Part shown: one piece after another, positions 48,019 to 59,111 of the stretch
How positions within the stretch are numbered: the stretch's first letter is position 1
How the letters are laid out: every line of letters begins with the position of its first letter
NCBI GenBank assembly: GCA_024449915.1
Contig: JAMZAV010001992.1
Location: forward strand, 174,591-238,590
DNA length: 64,000 nt
DNA from: Sweltsa coloradensis
Lineage: Eukaryota; Arthropoda; Insecta; Plecoptera; Chloroperlidae
Direction: 5' to 3'
Made by a program: the position numbers and the translations under genes
Notes under the pieces: generated by a model
The model's input: only the letters and a program-made list of their open reading frames with translations
What the model was told of the DNA's origin: nothing
Database searches by the model: none

Positions 48019-48082
48019 CCGTCTCGGCAGCTTAGGGGTAAAGCATCCGAATCGGCCTGGGTTCGATACCTGGCCGAGACGG
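48019..48082 (+). ncRNA. tRNA-like element with perfect 10-bp closing stem
   Basis: ccgtctcggc at the 5' side pairs fully with gccgagacgg at the 3' side. An A-box-like ggcagcttagggg and a B-box-like gggttcgatacc lie between. A T-arm can be drawn, but only 12 nt remain for the anticodon arm and variable loop, so it is not a normal tRNA. The same ccgtctcgg head begins the minus-strand tRNA-like element at 55548-55612. Confidence 0.45.
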
Positions 48083-48240
48083 ATTTTAAAATTCCTCGAA
48101 TAATTTCCATTTAAGATATACGTTTTCAATAGTACCCCTTTTTTCTACACATTTAAGCAGTTCAAAATTGCACGTCAGCTTGTGATCAAGTAAATACGAT
48201 AACATAATGGAACCCAACCAGCAGTGATGTCGGTACTCAC

Positions 48241-48337
48241 CACGTACAGCTTCTTCCAGATGATCCCCCACTCCCTCAGGACTAGAGTCACCTCCCGTAC
48301 GACCGGGTCCTCCACGGGAACAACAGACTCGAACAAC
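48241..48337 (-). CDS. DOCK3/4-type GEF, exon after the SH3 domain
   Basis: Acceptor tctcctgcctccag, 97 nt, donor GTGAGT. Enters in phase 2, matching the donor of the exon at 52023. Reads [17 protein letters not shown] then [15 protein letters not shown]. In DOCK3/DOCK4 this stretch follows the SH3 domain and starts the helical region (...E.T..Lr.WG..WK.LYV) used for autoinhibition and ELMO contact. This is the only copy with the full LYV end and a good donor. The upstream-lying copies at 48380-51535 look like duplicates of it. The next coding exon was not found at lower coordinates. Confidence 0.82.
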
Positions 48338-51300
48338 CTGGAGGCAGGAGAGAAAACTTACAGACATTGCACTAGATACGTAAACTCCCCTCTTCCAGAT
48401 GATCCCCCACCCCCCAGGAGGACTAGAGTCACCTCCCCTACGACCCGGGGCCCCACGGGAACAACAGACTGAAAAAACCTGGAGGCAAGAGAAAACTTTA
48501 AAACATTTCACGAGATTTTGTAAACCCCTTCCGATGATCCCCATCCTCAGGATAGAGTCACCCCCCGTACGACCCGGTTTTCCCCCACGGGAAAAACAGA
48601 CTCGAACAACCTGGAGGCAGGGGAGAAAACTTACGACATTTACTAGATACTAACCTCTCTTCCAGATGATCCCCCACTCCCCCCAGGATAGAGTCCCCCC
48701 CCGTACACCCGGGTCCTCCACGGGGAAAACAGACCAACAACCCGGAAGGGAGGGGGGAAAACTTACAGCCCTTGCCTAGATACGTAACCCCTCTTCCCGA
48801 TGATCCCCCCCTCCCCCAGGATAGAGTCCCCCCCCCCTACGACCGGGTCCTCCACGGGAACAACAACTCGAAAAAACCTGGAGGCGGGGGGAAAAACTTT
48901 TCAGACATTGCACTAGATACGTAAAAACCTCTCCGATGATCCCCCACTCCCCCAGGATAGAGTCCACCCCTCCCGTACGACCGGGGCCTCCCGGGGAAAA
49001 AACAGAATCGAACAAAATGGAGGCAGGGGAGAAAAAAATTACGACATTGCACAGATACGTAAAACCCCCTCTTCCGATGATCCCCCCACTCCCTCAGGAT
49101 AGAGTCCCTCCCGTACGACCGGGTCCTCCACGGGAACAAAAAGACCCCCCAACAACCTGGAGGCAGGGGAAAAAAAAACTTACAGCTTGCACTAGATACG
49201 AACCTCTCTTCCAGATGACCCCCCTCCCTCAGGATGGTCCCTTCCCCTACGAAAACCGGGGGTCCCCACGGGAAAAAAAGACTCAAAAACCTGGGGGGCA
49301 GGGAGAAAACTTTCAGACATTGACTAGTACGTAACCTCCCCTTTTCCAAAAGATCCCCCCCTCCTCAGGTAGGTCACCTCCCGTACGACCCCGGGTTCCC
49401 CCCACGGAAAAACAGACTCGAACAAACCCCGGAGGGAGGAGAAAAATTTAAAAATGCACTGATACGTAAAACCCCCTCTTCCAGATGATCCCCCCCTCCC
49501 TCAGGATAGAGTCACCTCCCGTTCGAACCGGGGCCTCCACGGGAACAACAGACTCGAACAACCTGGGGGCGGGAGAAAAATTACAGACTTCACAGATACG
49601 TAAAAACCTCTTCCAATGATCCCCCACTCCCCCAGGATAGAGTCCCCCCCCGTACGACCGGTCCTCCAGGGGAAAAACAGACTCGAAAAAACCTGGAGGC
49701 AGGGGGGAAAACTTACAACATTGCAAAAAATAGATACGTAAAACCCCTTCTTCCCGATGATCCCCCATCCCTAGGATAGAGTCACCTCCGTACGACCCCG
49801 GTCCTCCACGGGAAAAAACAACTCGAACAACCTGGGGGGAGGGGAAAAAAACTTTCAGACATTGCACTAGTACGTAAACCCCTCTTCCCGTGATCCCCCC
49901 ACTCCTCAGGATAGAGTCACCTCCCGTACGACCGGGTTCCCCCACGGGAACAACAGACTCGAACAACCTGGAGGGAGGGGAAAAACTTACAGACATTTTC
50001 CTAGGGTACTAAAAAACTTTTCCCGATGATCCCCCCTCCCCCAGGATAGGTCACCCCCCCACGACCGGGTCCTCCGGGGAAAAAAACTCGAACAAAACCT
50101 GGAGGGCAGGGGAGAAAACTTCAGACTTGCACTAGATTGTAAACCTCTCTTCCTTTTCCCCCCCCCCCCCCCCCCTCAGGTAGAGCACCTCCCCTAGACC
50201 GGGTCCCCACGGAACAAAAGACCCCCCCCGAACAACCTGGAGGGGAAAGGGAGAAAACTTACAACTTGCACTAATATAAAAAATCCCCTTTCCCAAAGAT
50301 CCCCCCCCCCTCAGGATAGGTCCCCCTCCCCCCTACAGGGTCCTCCCCGGGAACAAAAGACTCGAACAACCTGGAGGCAGGAGAGAAAACTTACAGACAT
50401 TGCACTGTACGTACTCTCCGAGACCCCACTCCCTCAGGACTAGACGTCACCTCCCGTACGACCGGGTCCTCCACGGGAACAACAGACTCGAACAACCTGG
50501 AGGCAGGAGAGAAAACTTACAGACATTGCACTAGATACGTAAAAACCCCTCTTCAATGATCCCCACAATCCTCAGATAGAGTCACCTCCTGGTGTAAGAC
50601 GGGTTGCCTCCAGGAACTAAGACTCAACACCTGGAGCATGTGTGAAAAACTTACAGACATTTGCACTAGATGACGTAAGACTCTCTTCCAGAATGATCCC
50701 CCACGCCCTCGAGGGATAGAGTCACCTCCCGTACGACCGGGTCCTCCACGGGAACAACAGACTCGAAAACCTGAGGCAGGATAAAACTTACAGACATTGC
50801 ACTAATACGTATGATCCCCCCTCCCCAGGACGAGTCCCTCCCTAGACCGGGGGGTTCCCCCCCAGGGAAAAACAGACCGAACAACCGGAGGCAGGGGGGA
50901 AAACTTACAGAAAATTGCACTAAACGTAAACCTCTTCCCGATGATCCCCCCCTCCCCCCAGGGTAGAGTCACCTCCCCCTCGAAAAGGGGTCCTCCACGG
51001 GGCAAAAGACTCGAACAACCCCGGAGGCAGGAGAGAAAACTTACAGACATTTTCACTAATACACCTTCTTCCCGATGACCCCCACCCCTCAGGAAAAGTC
51101 ACCTCCCGTGACCGGGTCCTCCACGGAAAAAAAAAGACTCGAACAACCCGAGGCAGGGGGGAAAAAATTACGACATTGCACTAGATACGTAAAACTCTCT
51201 TCCCGATGATTCCCCCCACTCCCCCAGGATAGAGTCACCTCCCTCGAAAACCCGGGGGCCCCCCCCCCCGGGAAAAAACAGACTCGAACAACCGAGCAGG

Positions 51301-51535
51301 AGAAAACTTACGACATTGCCCAGATACTTAAAAATTCTTCCAGAGATCCCCCCTCCCCCCAGGAAAAAGTCACCTCCCGTACACCGGGTCCTCCACGGGA
51401 ACAACAGAAAATCGAACAAAACCCGGAGGCAGGAGAAAAAACTTCAGACATTGCACAGATTTTACGTAAAAATCTCTTCCAGATGATCCCCCCCTCCCTC
51501 AGGACTAGAGTCACCCCCCATACGACCGGATTTGA
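48338..51535 (-). repeat. Exon-derived minisatellite: ~23 copies of a DOCK exon, ~139-bp unit
   Basis: On the minus strand every unit has an intron end (gtaagttttctctcctgcct then ccag) and an exon-like body of about 84 nt encoding [28 protein letters not shown] short joint (consensus agaggtttacgtatctagtg) leads to the next unit. The joint replaces the ctgtacgtg-donor end of the intact exon. On the DOCK-upstream side the array stops in mid-unit at 51535 (ccggtcgtatgg). Units vary by many single-base losses in C- and A-runs, so true divergence and sequencing error cannot be separated. Some copies keep an open frame over most of the body. ORFs on both strands here are repeat translations. Confidence 0.9.
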
Positions 51536-52022
51536 TTTAGATTTGTGTAACTATAAAGATTTTAAATAGTACAAGGTACCCAATTTGTCCTTACGAGGTA
51601 CATAAAACACTTAACAGGTTCAAACTCAAAATACAATTGAGTGTATTATATTAGTGGTTTGTTATTTTTGCTGTTTTTACATGATTGTTTAAAAATACTA
51701 GATTTTTTGAAGGAGAGTGAGGAGGGACATAGGCCCCACACAATTTATTGTGCACCGCATTGTGTATATGTGGCTTGATTGTGACCTTATTGTGAGTTAG
51801 GCTTCACAACATTATTATCACACAGTATTCAAAACAAACATAAATTAAAAGCAACTAGAACTTAAAAAACAGTGTACTACAACAAAGAATTAGTCCTTCA
51901 GCATTGAAAGCCGGAATAAACTAAAGGATATTTACAGCTCGAGTTATTTTCAACTTGCTTGTCGACTTACATACAGAATAATTTTAAAGAAAAAAGAACA
52001 ATTGTATTTATACACAACTTAC
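51536..52022 (-). other. DOCK-type gene intron
   Basis: AT-rich sequence between the array and the SH3-end exon. No features. Confidence 0.6.
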
Positions 52023-52078
52023 CCTTCATTGTCGACTCTGCATGGTTTCAAGGTGACATAGCTGATGGGGAAGATGCC
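52023..52078 (-). CDS. DOCK3/4-type GEF, exon: end of SH3 domain
   Basis: Acceptor tattgttgcag, 56 nt, donor GTAAGT. Reads GIFPISYVTLKPCRVDNEG. GIFPxSYV is the conserved end of the SH3 fold (ALYDY...G.FP.nYV) in DOCK-A/B proteins. Phase 0 in, phase 2 out, agreeing with the neighbouring exons. Confidence 0.88.
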
Positions 52079-52630
52079 CTGCAACAATACAATAGAAAGT
52101 TAATATTTACATGGGAAACCTACAGCTAACCAACTAGTTGTAGGGTGTAGGGAGGGCACTTTCGAGGGCTTTTTTACAGGGCTCAATCCTTACTATGAGT
52201 TGTGGCTAAGGTAAAACTTGGAAAGCCATCAACGAGGTACTTGCCAGTGGCTGCAATCGAACCTTTAAACTATGGGTCTTACACAGTAGGAGTGGTTTAT
52301 AAACTGATAAATGCGATGTTTATGTTCTAACAACAGTCTCAGTTTTTAATCAATAAATCTCTTCCATCACCCAATTTGTGTATACGAACATTAAAATTAG
52401 GTTAGATTCATGATAAAGTTTAAAAACTTGATTTTGAAATGAAAAGTATACTATAACTCAAACCGTGTCTTACTTGGCCCAGTACCTGAGCGAGACCCTT
52501 TCATTTCCTAGGGATTATCCATTGACCGCAAGCCAGAGTGAATGTAATTAAAAGAAGGGTCGCACGTGTACTGGGCCAAGTAAGACACGGTTTGAGTATA
52601 GTAAAGAATTATTTAACTAAGTGTACAAAC

Positions 52631-52671
52631 CTTGTTAGACCGATTCTTTGTCGCGAAGCCTCGGTACCAAC
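52631..52671 (-). CDS. DOCK3/4-type GEF, exon: SH3 middle (WYRG)
   Basis: Acceptor ggttttccag, 41 nt, donor GTTTGT. Reads (G)WYRGFATKNRSNK. GWYRG.. is the hallmark SH3 Trp segment of DOCK proteins. Phase 1 in, phase 0 out. Confidence 0.88.
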
Positions 52672-52850
52672 CTGGAAAACAAAGTACGTGTATAAAATCC
52701 TAAAGTAATACATTCTTATGGAAATGGAAAAACATCAATAATAATAATAATCAAAAAATATATTTATCAACGAAGGAGAACATAAACGAAAATCAGAGTG
52801 TGAAAGTGTGTAGGTAGACTATTTAAAGTAAACACAACCAGGTTAATTGT

Positions 52851-52888
<38 letters not shown>

Positions 52889-53141
52889 AAAGTTAAGTCA
52901 GGAATTGTAATAAAATGGCAAGTTTTAAACTGGCTCCACAGATAAAAGTAAAGTATTTTCAACCAGGACAGCTTACCCTATCTATTTAAACACATAAATT
53001 AACTAGAATATTAACTTTATAAATATAAATCATTGGACTTTTTCACTGTTAGATAACAAAATATTTATTTTAATGTGATATTTCGATTTCTTTACAGAAA
53101 TCTTTATCAAACAAAATTAACAATTAAAAAACCACCTTTAC

Positions 53142-53591
53142 TTGCGGATATATACATGGATTCTCTTGAAAACAGACGTTCTCGCACAGTCATCGCTTAA
53201 ACCAGATTTGTGGTTGAGGTATGTTGATGACATAATCTGTATTCATTGTGAAGATCAAGACAAGGTAGATAAGTTATTATCAGATCTTAATTCCTACCAT
53301 CCTAAGATGAAGTTCACGTTTGAAGAGGAGAAGGATGGCGGTCTAACCGTTTTTAGATGTTTCATCAAGAAAGATTTAGATTCGTTTTCTACATCTGTGT
53401 ACAGGAAACCAACACACACCGATCAATATTTGAATGCCAATTCAAATCATCCTTCACATGTTAAAGAAGGTATGGTTAAATGTTTGGTTTCTCGTGCACA
53501 ACTGATCTGTTCAACTCCCACAAGCCTAAAAATTGAACTGGAAAAAATATTTGGTGCTATGAGAATAACGGATACTCAAATGACTGGTTAA
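53142..53591 (+). pseudogene. Penelope-like reverse transcriptase, C-terminal half
   Basis: Reads LKPDLWLRYVDDIICIH with the catalytic YVDD (residues 27-30 of this frame). Then come FTFEEEKDGGLTVFRCFI, a Penelope-typical SVYRKPTHTDQYLNANSNH and SHVKEGMVKCLVSRA. The palm N-terminal motifs are missing (5' truncation). A one-base shift near 53560 ends this frame; the continuing text (GYSNDWLKK) lies in the frame of the next ORF. Confidence 0.85.
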
Positions 53592-53599
53592 AAAAGACT

Positions 53600-54151
53600 A
53601 TTTTTCCACAAGATATCATCAAACCTGACATGAGTAAATATATTGAGGTGGTTAAACCTATGATTTATAAAACGGTCTGCATTGGATACTATCCGAATCT
53701 TTCAGAAAAGATCAAACGCATTTTAGCTCCGTATGGCATAAGAGTTGTTTTTAGTTCGTCTTATACGTTGCGCAGCATTCTCACCAAGACTAAACCTAAG
53801 GATGAGGTTCAGTCATCTAAGGGTGTTATTTATTCTATACCTTGCGAATGTGATGCTAGATACATTGGTGAAACCAAGAGACCTTTGATGGTAAGAATAA
53901 AAGAACACAAGAACAATGTGAAACAACATAAGATTGATACTTCAAAACTCGCAGAACATGTTTATGAAAATCATCATCATATTAATTGGGAAGACGCTTC
54001 AATCCTTGCACATGAGTCTAATGCCACAACACGGGAAATTAAGGAAGCTGGTTTGATTTCATGTGTGGCCAATACAATCAGTGTGCCTAGTGTTAATTAT
54101 CCAGCCATTTGGAAAAGTTTCTGTCCATCAATTTCATCACTAGATCAATAG
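53600..54151 (+). pseudogene. Penelope-like RT thumb/linker and GIY-YIG endonuclease
   Basis: From the ATG at 53630, about 60 residues of linker (MIYKTVCIGYYPNLSEKIKR, LAPYGIRVVF) lead to GVIYSIPC at residues 65-72 and YIGETKRPLMVRIKEH at 78-93. Then HVYENHHHINWEDA and an acidic REIKEAGLI complete the GIY-YIG fold. This endonuclease makes target nicks for Penelope-like integration. All key landmarks (GIY, YIG, R, E) appear present, but the frame is cut from the RT by a shift. Confidence 0.85.
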
Positions 54152-54630
54152 CTTTATTTCATACATCAATAACTGTCCAACTTGTCAATTTAATGTTCTG
54201 TTTTTTGGTTTTTTATTTTTATTCATAATAAACTTTTTTGTTAATAATTTGGTATTAATGCACAGCCATATTTATAATATTTTGTGAAATGTTTTTTGTC
54301 CTGTCTGTTGTGGTTTTTTAATTGTTATTTTGTTTGATAAAGATTTCTGTAAAGAAATCGAAATATCACATTAAAATAAATATTTTGTTATCTAACAGTG
54401 AAAAAGTCCAATGATTTATATTTATAACGTTACTACCTGTTATATAGTTTTCATTTTTTATAATAGAATATTAACTATTGTTCATTAATTAGAATATTAA
54501 CTATTGTTCATTAATATTTTATGAACTAATAAAGATAGATTGTTGACCGAATAAAATGAAAATTTCAACAGCATGTATATTTTTATAGACGCTGTTTATA
54601 CTAGCACTTTTGCATTTTTTTCTAGAGTAG

Positions 54631-54697
54631 TGGTGGTGGTGGTGGTGGTGGTGGTGGTACGAGTAGGAGGAGGAGGAGGAGGAGGAGGAGGAGGAGG
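54631..54697 (+). repeat. (GGT)n and (GGA)n microsatellite
   Basis: About nine GGT then about ten GGA triplets. Confidence 0.95.
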
Positions 54698-54789
54698 TCT
54701 ACTTAGAAAATTAACTATTTTCACAAGTACATTGTAAAATACTATAGGAACACCACTAGTATAGCCTACCAGTAAAGTGTATACAATCA

Positions 54790-55412
54790 TTGGATGAACG
54801 TAGAGAGCGAAGCGAAGATTCCATTTAACTACACTAGAGAAAAAAATCCTTTTTTTCTGTTTGTATTTTTGTGTTTGTTAACACGATTCCGGCTAAAACG
54901 ATACTCCAATTGCAATGCAATTTTGTGGGGGCCTTCGAAATCTCTAAACTTAGAACTGGCACGTTTTTGAGCGCAATCGCAAAATTATTTCTTATGAAAA
55001 TCGCAATTTTACGATTTTTCTCTATTTAAAAAAATATCTTCGACTTATAACACCTACATGCTTTATCCGATTGTAATGATTTTATCAGAGAACCTTTATT
55101 TTATGAATTAATATATTCGTGCGAAATTTGAGCGTAATCGAAAAATTATTTCTCATGAAAACCGCAATTTTACGATTGTTTTCAATTTTAAAAATTTTTT
55201 TCGACTTTTAACACCTAAATGCTTTATCTGATTGTAACGATTTTTTCACAGAACCTTAATTTTATGAATTTTTTAATGTATTCGTGTGAAATTTGAGCGT
55301 AATCGAAAAATTATTTCTCATGAAATTCGCAATTTTACGCTTTTTTCGTTTTTAAAAAATTACGCTCATCCAACGACGCGCCTGAAAAAGCGTTTGCGAA
55401 GCTTCCTAGTTT
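54790..55412 (-). repeat. Repeat family A, inverted copy, variant end
   Basis: ttggatgaacgtagagagcg, ccggctaaaacgatactcca, three subunits and the variant end ctcatccaacgacgcgcctg...agcttcctagt, shared with 521-766. Confidence 0.85.
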
Positions 55413-55547
55413 ATGAACATACATCATGCATGTACAGTGCCACGATTATTGAAATAACAATGAATGAATAACAATGAAAAAATTACAATGTAATAACTAT
55501 TCAGTTAATATTTAATACAATTAAGAAATTACAAATTCCATCCCAAT

Positions 55548-55612
55548 CGGGGGTCGAACCCGAGTCTCCCACATTCCGGGCAGGCGCCTTAACCAACTAG
55601 ACCACCGAGACG
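55548..55612 (-). mobile_element. tRNA-like SINE head (family S2)
   Basis: Minus strand: ccgtctcggtggtctagttg, gttaaggcgcctgcccgg, gggagactcgggttcgaccc. A and B boxes are clear and an anticodon-like stem can be drawn, but acceptor ends do not pair. A related B-box end (gggagactcgggttcgaacc) recurs on the + strand at 56146-56165. Confidence 0.55.
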
Positions 55613-56391
55613 GTAACTATTTAACTTCTGAATTGTAGTTACATTATAGAACTGAATGGATGGCACAATAAAGCATCGAAAAACTGTTGCTGTTGAACTG
55701 ACCAAACAAACATTATTAGACGAGTGAGCGCAGCGAACGTAGTCTTTCCTAACGCTATACTCGATCGGGCCTTGGCCGTGAGCATTGTCTGTATGAATGT
55801 ATGTTTTGTCTGTCCGATCCCATACGGCCGAACGGCAAATAGATTGAGCTGAAATTTTGAACAGACATCCGTGACCAGGTAACTGAGAACTGCTAACAAA
55901 ATGAGCACAATCCATTTCGATTTAAACCTACAAGAAATAATAAACTGAAAAATAGACTGCCAATGTATAGAAATTTATTTAACGACAATGAGAAAAAATA
56001 TTTTTTGTTTGTTATTTACCTGGCTGTGAAATGCCGTGCTCATGCAAGGTCTATCGAATGTTGAACGTCAAGGTACCCCCAAATTCCGCTCGTAGATTGA
56101 GTAAACCTTGCAATATTATCACGTATTTCGTACTGCTCGGAATATGGGAGACTCGGGTTCGAACCCCGATCGGGATGGACGAGAGTGTTTCCCGACCATC
56201 CAAATCAAGAAACTATTAAGTTGTCTACACATTAGATAGGTGACGTGAACAAATTAAACATCGACATAGATATTCTGCTAACTGTCCCAGAATCCCTGGC
56301 TTTCATAAGACAAAGGGATCGATCATTTAACTTTACTCGTACTTCCCTCCAGCCTGGCAACCCTATTCCTATCAGAGCAGCCCCGACTCAC

Positions 56392-56475
56392 CAGTGCACT
56401 CCTCCAGTATCTGCATGGTGTCGCCGATCTCAAGGGGCAGAGCGTATCTCGTCCCCCCCGGCCAGTTGTATACGG
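56392..56475 (-). CDS. DOCK3/4-type GEF, exon: start of SH3 domain
   Basis: Acceptor ttgtgttccag, 84 nt, donor GTGAGT. Reads VYNWPGGTRYALPLEIGDTM then QILEECT, leaving one base that completes the Gly before WYRG. The order LPLEIGDTxQILE...GWYRG...GIFPxSYV is the N-terminal SH3 domain of DOCK3/DOCK4 (sponge). DOCK proteins activate Rac/Rap via a DHR2 domain far downstream, which is not in this window. The preceding exon with the start codon was not found up to 64000. Confidence 0.88.
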
Positions 56476-56778
56476 CTGGAACACAAACAAGCAACCTTAT
56501 TACAAACCATACTCGGACCATCGACTTGTGGATCTAGTCTGTCACAAAATTTAAAATATGTTATTGTGACGGTTGAAAATATAAAATCGAAACATTTTCA
56601 AGTCAGGATTTCCGATGACGGGACTCGAAACTACGACCTCCAGATTTAGAGTCTCACGTGTTAGCGGCGTGTTCTGAACTAGTTCTAGGTCTTGTTCTCG
56701 TAACTAGATTGCAGATTTCGGACTTCCTACAAGATACTTGACAGTTTGTATACACGGTCAGTAGTCAACACATTCTAC

Positions 56779-57545
56779 TAGGAAAACGCTTAAGTCCCGC
56801 CGCGTTGTTGGATGAGCGTAATTGGTGCATTGAGCTGCCATGTTATGCGGATTTTCTGTTGTTCTGTGAAAAAATCAGAACTTTGTTGAAATTTTTTTTA
56901 AATTAAATCAAATTAAATAAAAAATTAACTTAATTTTTTTAAATTAATTGTAATTTAAGAAAAGGAAAAAATCGTAATATTGAAATTTTCATAAGAAATA
57001 ATTATTCGATTGCGCACAAATTTTACACGAATATATTAATTCTTAAAATTAAGGTTCTGTGAAAAAATCATTAAAATCGGATAAAGCATGTAGGTGTTAT
57101 AAGCCGAAAAAATAAAAAAAATCGTAAAATTGCGATTTTCATAAGAAATAATTATTTGATTACGCTCAAATTTCACACGAATATATCAATTCATAAAATT
57201 AAGGTTCTGTGAAAAAATCATTACAATCGGATAAAGCATGTAGGAGTTATAAGTCGAAGAAATTTTTAAAAAATCGAAAAAAATCGTAAAATTGCGATTT
57301 TCATGAGAAATAATTTTTCGATTGCGCTCAAAAAGGTGGCAGTTCTTAGTTCAGAGATTTCGAAGGCATCCATAAAATTTCATCGCAATCGGAGTATCGG
57401 TTTAGCCGGAATCGTGTTAACAGACAGACAAAAATACCAAAAAAAAGAAAGAAAGAAAGAAAGAAAGAAAAAAAAAACATTCCGGATTTTTTTCTCCAGT
57501 GTAGTGAAATGGAATCTTCGCTTCGCTCGCTACGCTCATCCAATA
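56779..57545 (+). repeat. Repeat family A, full copy
   Basis: ctaggaaaacgcttaagtcc at the start, ctacgctcatccaataaa at the end, three subunits and an (AAAG)n-like tract. It is the cleanest copy here and a good reference for the family. Confidence 0.9.
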
Positions 57546-57596
57546 AACCTCTTAAAACTATAGTTACGTTCGAGCTCGGGCCAACTTTATTTACAA

Positions 57597-57960
57597 TGTA
57601 AAATGTCCATTCAAAAATACACATGATCGGCAAATCCAGCTAATTTACATACATACTAAACCACTTTTCGACCTCCAATTTTCGCTCCAAAAATTAAAAC
57701 TTTGGGGGGATGAGCGCATGTCGCTATCAGAGCACATTTTAACATTTTAACCCCTACGCAATTTTGTGAAATTACCACAAATAACCTGTTTAGTGGCATA
57801 TTTGCGGTTAGTTAGTAACAAAAGTGAGCACTCATTGGAAAATATGCTCCGAACCACCACCCAATAGGACAAACGATAGAGGTTCCAAGTTCCAAGTGAT
57901 CCAGACTAAATCTCTGCGTTCTGCGTAAAACGCTGATTTTCTAGAGCTCATCCAACAGTT
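57597..57960 (+). repeat. Repeat family D, copy 2
   Basis: Matches 32450-32835 (ggcaaatccagct, gggatgagc, aataggacaaacgat, ccaagtgatccagac, agagctcatccaacag). Confidence 0.6.
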
Positions 57961-59111
57961 CATGGTGTTCTATACTTGCTACGTCACCGACGACTGATGA
58001 CGTCAAATCAAGCGATCAAGCACCAGAATTATCTACGTTGTGATAGATAGTGTTCAGAACGTCACTGGTCTTGGTGCGCTTGCCCCCAGTGCAATGTGCT
58101 ACGTGATTACAGGATGGTCAGTATCTTATCTATTGGAACCAGAATTGGTTGCGAGAAAATTTGAAGCCTCGTTTGTGATAATGATATCCTAATGACTAAC
58201 ATAGATAAGAAGGTGTTGGTAAATGATTCTCTTATCTGAGATATTTAAATGCTGACGTTTAGACTTTAGATACTCGTAATTTGTAGGACTGTCGACATTA
58301 AACATTTGCATGTGTTTATATAGTATGCAATATGCATTACAGAAATGCAGATGCATATAATTAATAGTATTTTAATAATTTCTGCAACTATAGGAAACTT
58401 TTGACTGATAGAAACTTTGCAATCAATGATTTGATGGTCCCTAAGGCTATTCGAGACGATGAGTGTGATGGATGACGATGAAGGACGAATACAAAATAAC
58501 AATACTTTAGCGGGATTCGAACCCACGTCGTCATAGAAGCGTCCAAATCGAGTGTGCCACCGCGGACGGCTTTGCGATCAATGATAATAACACTATAATA
58601 GGCCCTACAAAATGGAGTAGTTTATTACCATCAATTATTTTTCAGGATTTGCCTTACCACAAAACCAAAATAAAAGTTTCTGGAAAATATTAAAATAATT
58701 ATTATATGTTCTGTTGTTCACTTATGTTTTCATAACATGTTCAAAATTGTGATATTTTCCCTCCGAGGAACTGATAATTACGGTGTCCAATTAGTGTTCG
58801 AATTACCGGGGTGGGGGAGGGGGGGAGGTACAGGGGGATGTCATCCCCCCACAGGAATATAATATTGGCTTTTAGCCATCCCCCAAAAACGACATATTGT
58901 GACAACCATACCCCCAAAAAAAACAAGGACATTTGCTACTTTATGTAAATGAGAGGTGCAACCTCTTGATATTTTATTCTACTCTAAAATACATAAATAT
59001 CTACCCAAGTGAGGGAAGGTTCCGCTTTATGCATCCCTTTTGTTTGTCTGTCCGTCCGTGTGCGCGAGGAATGGACGTCAGAATAAAATTGATCGATAGT
59101 AAATAGTATTA
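57961..59111. other. No recognised gene; tRNA-like trace
   Basis: A minus-strand segment at 58506-58570 (gccgtccgcggtggcacact, gtgggttcgaatcccgctaa) has A/B-box-like text but no complete tRNA fold. Otherwise AT-rich with nothing supportable. Confidence 0.4.

Larger units (their letters stand above)
53017..54427 (+). mobile_element. Penelope-like retroelement, 5'-truncated, with inverted terminal repeats (PLE-2)
   Basis: Left 53017-53136 and right 54310-54427 are reverse complements of about 118 bp. Between them lie the 3' half of a reverse transcriptase and a GIY-YIG domain in two frames. Each inverted arm holds a hairpin (gatttctgtaaagaaatc) flanked by ttgataa and gaaat, like a degenerate hammerhead ribozyme, which Penelope-like terminal repeats are known to carry. 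It sits in a DOCK intron, opposite in orientation to the host gene. Confidence 0.85.
52672..56391 (-). other. DOCK-type gene intron with Penelope-like and family A insertions
   Basis: 3.7-kb intron. Holds (CAA)n at 52853-52889, the Penelope-like element 53017-54427, (GGT)n/(GGA)n at 54631-54697, an inverted family A copy 54790-55412 and SINE-like pieces (55548-55612, 56105-56190). Confidence 0.7.

Noticed and set aside
48086..51514. Many Gly/Arg/Phe-rich minus ORFs as a novel repeat protein
   Set aside because: They shift frame from unit to unit; better explained as a duplicated DOCK exon plus intron with base-loss errors.
58506..58570. tRNA gene on the minus strand
   Set aside because: A/B-box-like text only; no consistent acceptor or anticodon stems.
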